DNA of 64,000 bases from Microbacterium pygmaeum (GTDB lineage Bacteria; Actinomycetota; Actinomycetes; Actinomycetales; Microbacteriaceae), in assembly GCF_900100885.1 (NCBI RefSeq), contig NZ_LT629692.1:3410001-3474000 (forward strand), given 5' to 3'. Below are positions 15,669 through 24,042 of the stretch, in pieces. Numbering within the stretch: position 1 is the first letter of the stretch; each line of letters starts with the position of its first letter. The position numbers were made by a program, and so were the translations under genes. The notes below the pieces were generated by a model, which saw only the letters and a list, made by a program, of their open reading frames with translations, ran no database searches and was not told where the DNA came from.

Positions 15669-16229
15669 TCAGGAGGGCGACGCGGCGCGCCGACGCGGGC
15701 GGCGGATGCCGGTGCGCTCCGTGATGCGGAAGCAGACCGCTGAGATGACGTAGAAAAGCACGTCGGATGCGATCTTGCCGGCGAGCAGCCCCCACAGGGG
15801 ATCGCGAAGGACCATCACGCCCGCCATCATCAGCAGCGGGCGATAGCAGAACGTGTCGAGGACCTCCGCGACCCCGAACTCAGCGACCAGGAGCGCGAAC
15901 GAGCGACTCAGCGCGCGAGGCACGCGCGTCGGGCCCGGGCACAGCAGCGCGAGCTGCTCGCGGAGCACCGTGATGATCAGCACGCCGTAGAAGCCGACCG
16001 TGGCGCCTGCGATCGCGGCGATCGCGAGCAGCGGCGGAGAGTCGGTGAGGGTGGCGGCCAGAGCGCTGGCGGCCAGCATCGTGACCAGACAGGCGAGTTC
16101 GGCAGGACCGTACCGCCGGACCCAGAACCACACCCGCGTCCTTCTGGCGGGCTTCGCCGTGACGTCCCGCCGGTCCTCCGTATCGAGAGAGGTGGGAGCG
16201 AGCTCGGCAGTGAGCGGCACGGTGGACAT
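15669..16229 (-). CDS. Multi-pass membrane protein of unknown function
   Basis: A 186-residue protein with a 30-residue polar N-terminus and four likely membrane helices (about residues 42-64, 68-90, 110-135 and 140-165), ending in a basic RRPRRR tail. It is not recognised as a named family. Reading on through the upstream 450 codons is possible but has shadow-like composition; ATG 16229 gives a sensible N-terminus. It is divergent from the DNA ligase gene; the shared 123-bp region contains the palindrome GGATGCCGGCATCC at 16275-16288. Confidence 0.6.
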   Translation of the reverse strand: MSTVPLTAELAPTSLDTEDRRDVTAKPARRTRVWFWVRRYGPAELACLVTMLAASALAATLTDSPPLLAIAAIAGATVGFYGVLIITVLREQLALLCPGPTRVPRALSRSFALLVAEFGVAEVLDTFCYRPLLMMAGVMVLRDPLWGLLAGKIASDVLFYVISAVCFRITERTGIRRPRRRAASPS

Positions 16230-16352
16230 GTCTGGATGAGCCGAGCGGGTGGGTGCTGATACACGCGCATGGATCGGATGCCGGCATCCGCGCGCCTTCG
16301 TCGATCGGCGGCAGCCCTTTCCGGCGTCAGCGGCACCGGGCAGGATGAACCC

Positions 16353-17399
16353 ATGCCGTACGAGATCCCCGCACCCATGCTCGCCAAGTCGGTGCCGACC
16401 GTTCCCGACCCTGCGGCAACCCCCGGCGGGCTCAGCTACGAGCCGAAATGGGACGGATTCCGTGCACTCGTCTCGTGGGACGGCACCGATGTCGAGATCG
16501 GCAGCCGTGGCGCGAAGCCCCTGACCAGGTACTTCCCCGAGCTCGTCGAGGCGTTCGCGCGCCTGCTGCCGGAGCCGTGCCTGATCGACGGCGAGATCGG
16601 CGTGCCGAAGGGCGAGCCCGGATCCCAGAAGCTCGACTGGGAATCGCTGACGCAGCGCATCCACCCCGCGGCATCCCGGGTGAACATGCTCGCCGAGACC
16701 ACGCCCGCGATGTTCATCGCGTTCGACCTGCTCGCGCGCGGCGACCGCGACCTGCAGGGAGAGCCGTTCTCCACGCGACGTGCCGAGCTCGTCGATTTGC
16801 TGGACGGGCTGCCCGATCCGATTCACGTCACCCGGACCACCAACGACCCCGACCTCGCTGAACGGTGGCTGGCTGAGTTCGAGGGAGCCGGCCTCGACGG
16901 CGTCGTCGCCAAGCCCCTCGCCCAGCCCTACGCGCCGAACAAGCGGACGATGTTCAAGATCAAGCACGCCCGCACCGCCGACGTCGTCGCGCTCGGGTAC
17001 CGCGTCCACAAGTCCGGCGCCGGCGTCGGCTCGCTCCTCGTCGGGCTGCACAACGAGGACGGGCAGCTGTTCAACGTCGGGGCGGTCTCGGCCTGGAGCA
17101 ATCAGCGGCGGCTGGAGCTCGTCGACGAGCTCGCCCCGCTCGTCCAGCGGGACGAGGAGGGGGAGATGAAGAAGGGCGAGGGCGAGAAGTCGCGCTTCTC
17201 CGCAGCCGACCGTGACTCGTCGTTCGTGAAGCTGCGCCCCGAGCGCGTCCTCGAGGTGCGCTACGACCAGCTGGAGGGCTGGCGATTCCGCCACACCGTG
17301 CAGTTCGAGCGCTGGCGGCCCGACCGCGACCCCGAATCGTGCCGGTTCGACCAGCTGGAGTCGGTCTCGGCGTACGACCTGGGCGACGTCCTGGATTGA
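16353..17399 (+). CDS. ATP-dependent DNA ligase (LigC type)
   Basis: A 348-residue stand-alone ligase. YEPKWDGFRA gives motif I with the adenylated Lys32; further motifs are LIDGEIGV (motif III region), GLDGVVAKPL (motif IV) and FKIKHAR (motif V). An OB-fold domain follows. It seals nicks using ATP through a ligase-AMP intermediate and matches actinobacterial LigC, used in repair or end joining alongside LigD. It converges on a separate LigD-type polymerase gene at 17634-18668; no Ku gene is visible in this window. Confidence 0.88.
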   Translation: MPYEIPAPMLAKSVPTVPDPAATPGGLSYEPKWDGFRALVSWDGTDVEIGSRGAKPLTRYFPELVEAFARLLPEPCLIDGEIGVPKGEPGSQKLDWESLTQRIHPAASRVNMLAETTPAMFIAFDLLARGDRDLQGEPFSTRRAELVDLLDGLPDPIHVTRTTNDPDLAERWLAEFEGAGLDGVVAKPLAQPYAPNKRTMFKIKHARTADVVALGYRVHKSGAGVGSLLVGLHNEDGQLFNVGAVSAWSNQRRLELVDELAPLVQRDEEGEMKKGEGEKSRFSAADRDSSFVKLRPERVLEVRYDQLEGWRFRHTVQFERWRPDRDPESCRFDQLESVSAYDLGDVLD

Positions 17400-17436
17400 G
17401 GCGCGGCGGCGCTGGGGCCGCGTTCCACGGGACGCG

Positions 17437-17566
17437 GCACCCGCACCACGGTCGCGCGCCACTTTCCTGCACAAGCGCCCCACCGCCGCACCCGCACCAC
17501 GGTCGAGCGCCACTTTCCTGCACAAGCGCCGACGATTGACGGCGCGGATGCAGGAAACTGGCGCGC
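17437..17566. repeat. Two 43-bp direct repeats plus an inverted partial copy
   Basis: Units 17437-17479 and 17488-17530 differ at a single base. A partial inverted copy at 17549-17566 (TGCAGGAAACTGGCGCGC) can pair with GCGCCACTTTCCTGCA of either unit. The block fills the space between the converging ligase and polymerase genes and may act as a bidirectional terminator. Confidence 0.75.
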
Positions 17567-17633
17567 CAGTCACGCACCACACCCTTGACACCGCACGGCG
17601 CGGGACTATCCCCGCACCGCCGAGCGCAGGCTC

Positions 17634-18668
17634 CTAGTCCTTCGGCCAGTTCTCCGGGTTGATCCGGCTCGGCTGCACACGCGGCGGCTCGCCGGGCATC
17701 TTCGGGAAGTCCGGTGGGAACGGCAGTTCGCCGAGCCCGTTCGACAGGTCGCGCTCCCACCACTCCAGGAGGGTGTCGATACGCCCCGGGTCGGCGAGCA
17801 GGTCCGCCCAGGGGTCGCCGACCGAGGCGATGCGGTCCGGGACCGTCTGGATGGTGAACGCCGCCGGGTCGACCTCCGGCAGCTCGTCCCAGGTCACCGG
17901 CGTCGAGACCGTGGCGCCGGGCAGCGCGCGCGGGCTGTATGCCCCCGCCATCGTGCGATCGCGGTTGGCCTGGTTGAAGTCCAGGAAGATGCGCTCGCCG
18001 CGCTCCTCCTTCCACCAGTTCGTCGTCACCTTGTCGGGCAGCCGGCGCTCCAGCTCGCGGCTGGCGGCGATCACCGCGTGCCGCACATCGAGGAACTCGT
18101 GCGTCGGCTCGATCGGGCAGAACACGTGGATCCCGCGGTTGCCGCTCGTCTTCACGAACGCCGTCAGCCCCGCCTCGGCGAGGACTTCGCGCAGTGCTGG
18201 TGCGACGGCCGCGGCATCCGAGAAATCCGTTCCCGGTTGCGGGTCGAGGTCGATCCGCAGCTCGACCGGATTGTCGGTGTTCCCGCTGAGCGATGCCCAC
18301 GGGTGGAACACGACGGTGTTCATCTGCGCGGCCCAGACGACGGTGGCGGGCTCGGTGAGGACGATCTGCGGATGCCGCCGGCCGCTGTTGTACGACACGG
18401 TGACCGTCTGCAGGTAGTCGGGCGCACCCTTCGGCGGATTCTTCGAGTAGAAGCGCTCGCCGTCGACCCCCTCGGGGAAGCGCTCCAGCGAGACCGGCCG
18501 GTCGCCGTTGGCGGCAAGGAACGGGCCGGAGACCGCCATGAGGTACTCGGCGAGCTGCTGCTTGGTGATCCCGAGCTCGGGCCACAGGACCCGGTTCGGA
18601 CTCGACAGCCCGACCTCACGGTCGCCGCTCGGCCCGGGGACGGTCAGGGTGATGCGCTCGGACGCCAT
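17634..18668 (-). CDS. LigD-type primase-polymerase (PolDom)
   Basis: A 344-residue protein equivalent to the polymerase domain of LigD, without nuclease or ligase domains. Asp140 and Asp142 (RIDLDPQPG) are the metal ligands, and TSGNRGIHVF around residue 174 is the conserved nucleotide-binding segment. PolDom enzymes fill gaps during non-homologous end joining and prefer ribonucleotides. Its pairing with a separate LigC-like ligase 235 bp away mirrors the split NHEJ sets of mycobacteria (PolD plus LigC). The ATG at 18668 gives the family length. Confidence 0.88.
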   Translation of the reverse strand: MASERITLTVPGPSGDREVGLSSPNRVLWPELGITKQQLAEYLMAVSGPFLAANGDRPVSLERFPEGVDGERFYSKNPPKGAPDYLQTVTVSYNSGRRHPQIVLTEPATVVWAAQMNTVVFHPWASLSGNTDNPVELRIDLDPQPGTDFSDAAAVAPALREVLAEAGLTAFVKTSGNRGIHVFCPIEPTHEFLDVRHAVIAASRELERRLPDKVTTNWWKEERGERIFLDFNQANRDRTMAGAYSPRALPGATVSTPVTWDELPEVDPAAFTIQTVPDRIASVGDPWADLLADPGRIDTLLEWWERDLSNGLGELPFPPDFPKMPGEPPRVQPSRINPENWPKD

Positions 18669-18789
18669 GCCTCAGACCCTACGCGGGACGCCCGACTCCC
18701 CGCATCCGTTTCAGCACCGCTCCCCCGTCGCCAACCGTCCACCACAGGCCTTCGAAAGGACGGTCGGCGACAAGGGAGCAGTCCCGGGA

Positions 18790-18874
18790 CGCGGCGCGGC
18801 GCGGCAACGCAACGCAACGCGACGCGGCGCGGCAACGCGACGCGACGCGGCGCGACGCGGCGCGGCGCGACGCG
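18790..18874 (+). repeat. GACGCG/GGCGCG/AACGC microsatellite
   Basis: About 85 bp of short, irregular CGACGCGG, CGGCGCGG and CAACGC words run up to the stop codon of the DHFR-like gene. No gene is evident. It may have grown by slippage. Confidence 0.8.
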
Positions 18875-19471
18875 TCACCGCAGCACGGGATATCGCAGGT
18901 GCGTCACCCTCGCGGACGGGATCACCGTCGTGGGGTCGCCCAGACGCACGGCGGCCGGGTCGACGTCGGCGAAGTACGCGTGACCTTCGCCCAGGACGAT
19001 CGGCACCAGGTCGATCGCGACCTCATCGAGCAGCCCCGCCGCCAGCGCCTGGCCCGCGACCGTCCCGGCGGCGACCCCGACGGAGCGATCGCCTGCGAGC
19101 TCCTGCGCGCGGGCGATCGCGGCCTCGATCCCGTCGGTGACGAAGTGCCCGTTGCCGGTGTGGGCCCACGCCCAGTCGGTCGGCACCTCGTGCGCGAGCA
19201 CGACGAACGGCACGCCGAGCGGATGCTCGCCCTTCCACCCGTCGGTGATGTCGAAGAGCAGGCGGCCGACCACCAGGCATCCGAGTTCCTGCACCCAGCC
19301 CTGCCAGTAGTCCGCGCTGGCGCGGGTGAGATGGAAGGGCGGCAGATCGCCGGCGTTGACGATCTCGACATCGCCCGCCTCGTACCAGTCGAACAGTGCT
19401 CCCGGATCGTTGTCCGGCGAGGCGACGAACCCGTCGAGCGACATGGATGCCGACGACACCACGCGGCCCAT
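18875..19471 (-). CDS. Dihydrofolate reductase family protein (RibD C-terminal-like)
   Basis: A 198-residue member of the RibD_C/DHFR-like family: SMSLDGFVASPD at residues 9-20 and GVAAGTVAGQALAAGLLDEV in the middle, with the typical SARVTHLRYPV end. Such proteins are pyridine-nucleotide-dependent reductases, usually of unknown substrate, and are not the housekeeping DHFR. It follows an ArsR regulator and an SRPBCC protein with only one base between stop and start, so the three form one minus-strand operon, an arrangement common in actinobacteria. Confidence 0.83.
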   Translation of the reverse strand: MGRVVSSASMSLDGFVASPDNDPGALFDWYEAGDVEIVNAGDLPPFHLTRASADYWQGWVQELGCLVVGRLLFDITDGWKGEHPLGVPFVVLAHEVPTDWAWAHTGNGHFVTDGIEAAIARAQELAGDRSVGVAAGTVAGQALAAGLLDEVAIDLVPIVLGEGHAYFADVDPAAVRLGDPTTVIPSARVTHLRYPVLR

Positions 19472-19472
19472 C

Positions 19473-19961
19473 TCAGGCCTCCCGCTCGAGCAGCTCGTCG
19501 ATGCGCTCGTAGCCCTCGACGACACCCGTCGACATGCCGGAGTCGACCATGCCGTCGCGGGCCTCCACGGAGGGGAAGATGCTGTGCGTCGACAGGCGGC
19601 TGCGGCCATCGGGCAGCGACTGGAACCGATACGTGTCGAGGCTCACGACGTCCGGCCATCCCTCGAACTCGAAGGTCTGCACGCTGTACTCGTTCTCGCG
19701 CACCGAATGGAACACGCCGTGGAAGGCGAACTCGCCGCGCTCGGGGTGCGCCGGGTCACGCTGCACGAATCGGTAGCTCCCACCGGTGCGCATGTCGTGC
19801 TCGACGACGTCCGTCTCGTAGCCCCGCGGACCCACCCACTGCGCGTACAGTTCCGGGTCGGAGTGGGCCGCGTACACGCGCTCGACCGGAGCGTCGAATT
19901 CCCGGACGATGTCGATGAAGGGCGTTCCGGGCTCCGTGGTGATGTGCACTTCGTTGCTCAT
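19473..19961 (-). CDS. SRPBCC / AHSA1 domain protein
   Basis: A 162-residue START-like protein. The fold signature is visible in FDAPVERVYAAHSDPELYAQWVG and, near the C-terminus, MSTGVVEGYERIDELL. These proteins bind hydrophobic ligands; the AHSA1 subgroup sits in ArsR operons across actinobacteria, and its exact role is unknown. ATG 19961 overlaps the stop of the ArsR gene (ATGA), so expression is coupled. Confidence 0.83.
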   Translation of the reverse strand: MSNEVHITTEPGTPFIDIVREFDAPVERVYAAHSDPELYAQWVGPRGYETDVVEHDMRTGGSYRFVQRDPAHPERGEFAFHGVFHSVRENEYSVQTFEFEGWPDVVSLDTYRFQSLPDGRSRLSTHSIFPSVEARDGMVDSGMSTGVVEGYERIDELLEREA

Positions 19962-20305
19962 GTCTGCTTCTCCTTGCCTGTCTTCTTCTCGGATGCCGCG
20001 AGCACTGCGTCGAGCCGCCGGTAGGCGGACTCCGCCTCGAGGCGGTAGCGGTCGATCCACGCGGTGAGACGCTCGAGCGCGGCGGCATCCAGATGCACCG
20101 GACGACGCTGCGCCTCGCGGGTACGCCACACCAGGCCCGCGTCCTCGAGCACGCTGATGTGCTTTGAGACGGCCTGGAGCGAGATCTCGAACGGCTCGGC
20201 CAGCTCGCCCAGCGTCGACGGACCGCGGCTCAACCGGGCCACGATCGCGCGGCGCACCGGATCGGCGAGGGCCGAGAACGCTCGATCGAGCGCCGCGTCG
20301 GTCAT
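19958..20305 (-). CDS. ArsR family transcriptional regulator
   Basis: A 115-residue winged-helix protein. FSALADPVRRAIVARL and LGELAEPFEISLQAVSKHIS form the DNA-binding core, ending in a Lys-rich tail. No metal-binding cysteines are visible, so it probably senses a non-metal signal or acts as a simple repressor. It is first in the operon with the AHSA1 and DHFR-like genes. The AT-rich promoter at 20306-20345 carries CAACCA direct repeats that could be its operator. Confidence 0.85.
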   Translation of the reverse strand: MTDAALDRAFSALADPVRRAIVARLSRGPSTLGELAEPFEISLQAVSKHISVLEDAGLVWRTREAQRRPVHLDAAALERLTAWIDRYRLEAESAYRRLDAVLAASEKKTGKEKQT

Positions 20306-20309
20306 TACT

Positions 20310-20331
20310 CAACCAATACCTTGATCAACCA
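20310..20331. promoter_or_regulatory. Putative ArsR operator with CAACCA direct repeats
   Basis: CAACCA occurs at 20310-20315 and again at 20326-20331, 16 bp apart, directly upstream of the ArsR start at 20305, in a markedly AT-rich pocket. ArsR/AHSA1 operons are usually autorepressed. Confidence 0.4.
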
Positions 20332-20383
20332 TGCAATTGATAATGGCACGTGGCACAGCGCGGCGCAACCCTGGCGACCGACG

Positions 20384-21496
20384 TCAGGGCGCGAGTGCGA
20401 TCAGCGGCGCGAGGTCTGCGCGCGACAGCCGGATCCACGGGCCTGCCGGGTCGACGATCACCCCGGCGAGCTGATCGTCGGCGCGCAGCGCAGCGGCGAC
20501 CTGAACGGCGGTCATCGGCGCCGGCTGATCGCTGCGGCGCATCGACGACACTTCGAGCGGATGCGAATACAGTTCGATCAGCCGTGCGCCGTCGGTGGTA
20601 CGCGCCTCGGCGACGCCGAACCGCCCCTCCGGCGAGCGGTTGACCGCGACCCAGAGCTTGGTGCGCGTCAGCACCTCGGCGACCTCGGGAGCCGTGGCAT
20701 CCGTCCGCTCAGCCGCCAGCAGCGTCTTCAGCTCGAACGAGTCATCGCCCTGCTCGAGCATCTTCTGCAGAAGATCGCGTGGCAGCACGGCGCGCGCCGG
20801 CGCTGAGGAATTGTCCAGGATGAGTCCCTCGTACGGCCCGTCGAGGACGTAGCGGAGCACGGAGAGCACAGGCTGACCCATCGCCGACGTGTCCGATTCG
20901 TTGTCGGCCGCGACGCTCGCGCGCAGCGCCGCGCCGCTGCTGTAGGCCAGGACGTACTGCTTGTCGTTCAGCGATGCGACACCCAGCGGCACGGGCTTGC
21001 CCTCCGCGAGGAGGGCGCGCGCGTCGCCCTTGACGCGCAGGAAGAGGTGCCCCTGCATCAGCTGGCGGGCCACGTTGATGATCTCCTCGGCCTGGGGCGG
21101 CCGCGAGACCGCGGCCAGCGCGTCGCGCAGGACGACATTGTCGCGGAGGCCCGCGACCGTCTCCACCGGCGGCGGGGCGATTCGGGCGTCGGGCAGACCG
21201 GATACGCGGGGGGCGGATGCTGCGGATTCGGGTGCGGCAGCCTCGGGCAGCGGGGCGCTGACCGGCGGCGACTGCGCGCCGAGCCCCTGATAGGACGAGA
21301 CCGAGATGCTCATCGTCGCGGGGACATCGGGCGGCGTCGGATCCTCGGCCCGGGTCTCGGACCCCGCCGCAGCCGGAACGGTGTCCGGCGCCGTCGTCTC
21401 GGCCGGCACGGTGTCCGGCGACGTCGTCTCGGCCGGCACCTCGGCCCCGACGTCGGGAGTATCGGCGTTCTTCTTACGGCGCGAGAAGAAGCCCAT
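20384..21496 (-). CDS. SseB-like protein with disordered N-terminal tail
   Basis: A 370-residue protein. The first 110 residues are Pro/Thr/Ala-rich and include AETTSPDTVP and AETTAPDTVP in tandem, encoded by two near-identical 30-bp units (about 21369-21428). The rest fits a duplicated SseB N-terminal domain (PLGVASLNDKQYVLAYSSG, later GRFGVAEARTTDGARLIELYSHP). SseB-type proteins occur widely in actinobacteria, often of unknown role; a secretion-related function is not implied here. It is downstream of the pcrA-region genes on the same strand, with no clear operon partner. Confidence 0.65.
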   Translation of the reverse strand: MGFFSRRKKNADTPDVGAEVPAETTSPDTVPAETTAPDTVPAAAGSETRAEDPTPPDVPATMSISVSSYQGLGAQSPPVSAPLPEAAAPESAASAPRVSGLPDARIAPPPVETVAGLRDNVVLRDALAAVSRPPQAEEIINVARQLMQGHLFLRVKGDARALLAEGKPVPLGVASLNDKQYVLAYSSGAALRASVAADNESDTSAMGQPVLSVLRYVLDGPYEGLILDNSSAPARAVLPRDLLQKMLEQGDDSFELKTLLAAERTDATAPEVAEVLTRTKLWVAVNRSPEGRFGVAEARTTDGARLIELYSHPLEVSSMRRSDQPAPMTAVQVAAALRADDQLAGVIVDPAGPWIRLSRADLAPLIALAP

Positions 21497-21537
21497 GACC
21501 CCAGCGTAGCCGCGGCGCTCGTCAGGGCGCCTCGCTC

Positions 21538-24030
21538 CTACGGCGTATCGATGCGCTCGATCGGAGCGATCTTGATCAGCAGCTTCTTCGGCCCGGCCTT
21601 CTCGAACCGCACGTGCGCGACGCGCTTCGCGCCCTCTCCGGTCACGGCGTCCACGCGCCCCTCGCCGAAGTCGTCATGGCGGATGCGGTCGCCCGCCGAC
21701 AGCTCCAGGTCGCCGTTGTCGCGGACTTTCGCCGGGATACGGTTCGCGAACCGCTCGATCGATGTCGACTTGGGCACGAGGTCGTCGCCGTAGCGTCTGC
21801 CACCCCCGGGACCACCCGAACCGCCGCCGCCCCCCGGCCGTCGGGCGTTGAGGGCGCGCGACTGCATGCCGCCGCGGGAATTCACGTCTCCCGGCGACTG
21901 CCGCCAGTTGATGAGCTCCGCCGGGATCTCCTGGAGGAACCTGCTCGGCATGGCGACGGAGATCTCGCCGAACTGGGCGCGCGTCATCGCGAGCGACAGG
22001 TACAGCCGCTTGCGCGCGCGGGTGATGCCGACGTAGAACAACCGGCGCTCCTCCTGCGGACCACCTGGTTCGCCGGCCGAGATGCGATGCGGAATGAGGT
22101 CTTCTTCGACGCCGGTGACGAACACGGCGTCGTATTCGAGCCCCTTGGCCGTATGCATCGTCATGAGCGACACCGAGCCGGATGCGTCCTCGAGGTCGTC
22201 GGCGTCCGAGACCAGCTGCACCTCGGCGAGGAAGTCGATCACCGTGCCCTCGGGGTTGTTCCGCGCGAACTCTCGTGCCACCGCCACGAGCTCATCGAGG
22301 TTCTCGACGCGCGCCTCGTCCTGCGCGTCGCGGCTCGCGCGCAGGGCGTCGGTGTACCCGGTCTTGCCGAGCAGCAGCTGCAGGCCGTCGGCGACCGCGG
22401 TCGGCGGGGCGAGTTCACCGGTGGAGGGCAGCATGAGCTCGGATGCCTCGGCCAGCACGGCATCGAGGTGCGCGATCGCCGCCTGGATCTTGGGTCCGAC
22501 GCCCAACACCGACGAGTTGGCCAGCGCATCTCGGAAGGTGATCTGCTCGTTCGCCGCGTACCGGGCGATCGACTCGATCGTGACGTCGCCGATGCCGCGC
22601 CGCGGACGGTTGATGATGCGCCGCAGCGCCATCTCGTCCGCGGGGTTGGAGACGGCGATGAGGTACGCGAGCGCGTCTTTGATCTCGGCGCGCTCGTAGA
22701 ACTTCGTGCCGCCCATGATCTTGTACGGCAGCGCGGCGCGGATGAAGATCTCCTCCAGCGCGCGGGACTGCGAGTTCGTGCGGTAGAACACAGCCACCTG
22801 GGAGTAGTCCAATCCCCCGCGGTGGAGGGTCTCGATCTCGTCGGCGACGAACTGCGCTTCGTCGTGCTGGGAGTAGCCGGTGAACCCGACGATCAGCTCG
22901 CCGGCACCGACGTCGGTCCACAGCTTCTTGTCCTTGCGGTCGAAGTTGTGGCCGATGACGGCGTTGGCGGCCCCCAGAATGTTCTGGGTCGAGCGGTAGT
23001 TCTGCTCGAGGAGCACGACCTTCGCGCCGGGGTAGTCGCGCTCGAACTCGGTGATGTTGCGGATGTCAGCGCCGCGGAACGCATAGATCGACTGGTCCGA
23101 GTCGCCGACCACGGTCAGCGAGGCGGGAGCCTTCTCCGGATCGTCGGCCGGATCGGCCTCGAAGATCATCATCCCGCCGGAGGAGAACCCCGGCGCGTCC
23201 GACCCGACCGGACGGGTGAGCTCGTGGATCAGCGCGTACTGCGCGTGATTGGTGTCCTGATACTCGTCGACCAGGATGTGCCGGAACCGCCGGCGGTACA
23301 CATCGGCGACATGCGGGAACGCGCGGAACAGGTACACGGTCTGCCCGATGAGGTCGTCGAAGTCGAAGGCGTTGGCCCGCTGGAGCGCACGCTGGTAGTC
23401 CTGGAAGACGTCGACGAACTTCCGCTCCGCAGGGTCGCTCATGTTCGCCGAGCGCGCGAACCCCTCGGCGTCGGTGAGCTCGTTCTTGAGCTTCGAGATG
23501 CGACCCATCGCCGCAGCGGGCGTCAGGCCGTACGCATCCGCTTCGTGCTCCTTCACGATCCGCTTCAGAAGCGCACGGGTGTCGCCGGAATCGTAGATCG
23601 TGAACGACTTGGTGAAGCCGAACTGCTCGGCCTCGCGGCGGAGGATCCGCACGCACGCCGAGTGGAACGTGGAGATCCACATGCCCTGGGCCCGGTCGCC
23701 GATCAGCTGCCCGACGCGCTCGCGCATCTCGCCCGCGGCCTTGTTGGTGAAGGTGATCGCGAGGATCTGGCTGGGCCACGCCTCTTTCGTGCGCAGCAGG
23801 CTGGCCACACGACGGGTGAGCACGCTCGTCTTGCCCGAACCGGCCCCGGCGACGATCAGCAGTGCCGGCCCCCGATAGGTGACCGCTTCGCGCTGGGGCT
23901 GGTTGAGACCCGCCAGCAGGTCTTCGTCCGGTCGCGCAGTGCCGTCGGAGGGCCCGGTCGTGCGGTCGCCGCCGACGATGAGCAGAGGGGCGGATGCCGC
24001 GCGCTGCGCGGACGCGGAGGCGTCGGTCAT
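21538..24030 (-). CDS. pcrA: ATP-dependent DNA helicase PcrA/UvrD
   Basis: An 830-residue superfamily 1A helicase. The Q motif LNQPQREAV (42-50), Walker A AGAGSGKT (61-68), DEYQDTN (motif II, near 250), YRSTQNIL (motif IV) and TMHTAKGLEYDAVF (motif V) are all present. The C-terminus has the PcrA Tudor-like domain (RHDDFGEGRVDAV). It translocates 3' to 5' on single-stranded DNA in excision repair and in clearing RecA or transcription complexes. The 37-residue N-terminal extension is variable. It is followed on the same strand by the SseB-like gene. Confidence 0.93.
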   Translation of the reverse strand: MTDASASAQRAASAPLLIVGGDRTTGPSDGTARPDEDLLAGLNQPQREAVTYRGPALLIVAGAGSGKTSVLTRRVASLLRTKEAWPSQILAITFTNKAAGEMRERVGQLIGDRAQGMWISTFHSACVRILRREAEQFGFTKSFTIYDSGDTRALLKRIVKEHEADAYGLTPAAAMGRISKLKNELTDAEGFARSANMSDPAERKFVDVFQDYQRALQRANAFDFDDLIGQTVYLFRAFPHVADVYRRRFRHILVDEYQDTNHAQYALIHELTRPVGSDAPGFSSGGMMIFEADPADDPEKAPASLTVVGDSDQSIYAFRGADIRNITEFERDYPGAKVVLLEQNYRSTQNILGAANAVIGHNFDRKDKKLWTDVGAGELIVGFTGYSQHDEAQFVADEIETLHRGGLDYSQVAVFYRTNSQSRALEEIFIRAALPYKIMGGTKFYERAEIKDALAYLIAVSNPADEMALRRIINRPRRGIGDVTIESIARYAANEQITFRDALANSSVLGVGPKIQAAIAHLDAVLAEASELMLPSTGELAPPTAVADGLQLLLGKTGYTDALRASRDAQDEARVENLDELVAVAREFARNNPEGTVIDFLAEVQLVSDADDLEDASGSVSLMTMHTAKGLEYDAVFVTGVEEDLIPHRISAGEPGGPQEERRLFYVGITRARKRLYLSLAMTRAQFGEISVAMPSRFLQEIPAELINWRQSPGDVNSRGGMQSRALNARRPGGGGGSGGPGGGRRYGDDLVPKSTSIERFANRIPAKVRDNGDLELSAGDRIRHDDFGEGRVDAVTGEGAKRVAHVRFEKAGPKKLLIKIAPIERIDTP

Positions 24031-24042
24031 GTCCCTCCAAGT

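Noticed and set aside
16275..16288. GGATGCCGGCATCC palindrome as a specific operator
   Set aside because: It is simply two copies of the very common GGATGCC word meeting head to head; without recurrence at other promoters it cannot be called an operator.
15669..17591. Single 640-codon minus-strand gene
   Set aside because: Only the last 186 codons look like protein. The first part is antisense to the DNA ligase, whose motifs are clear.
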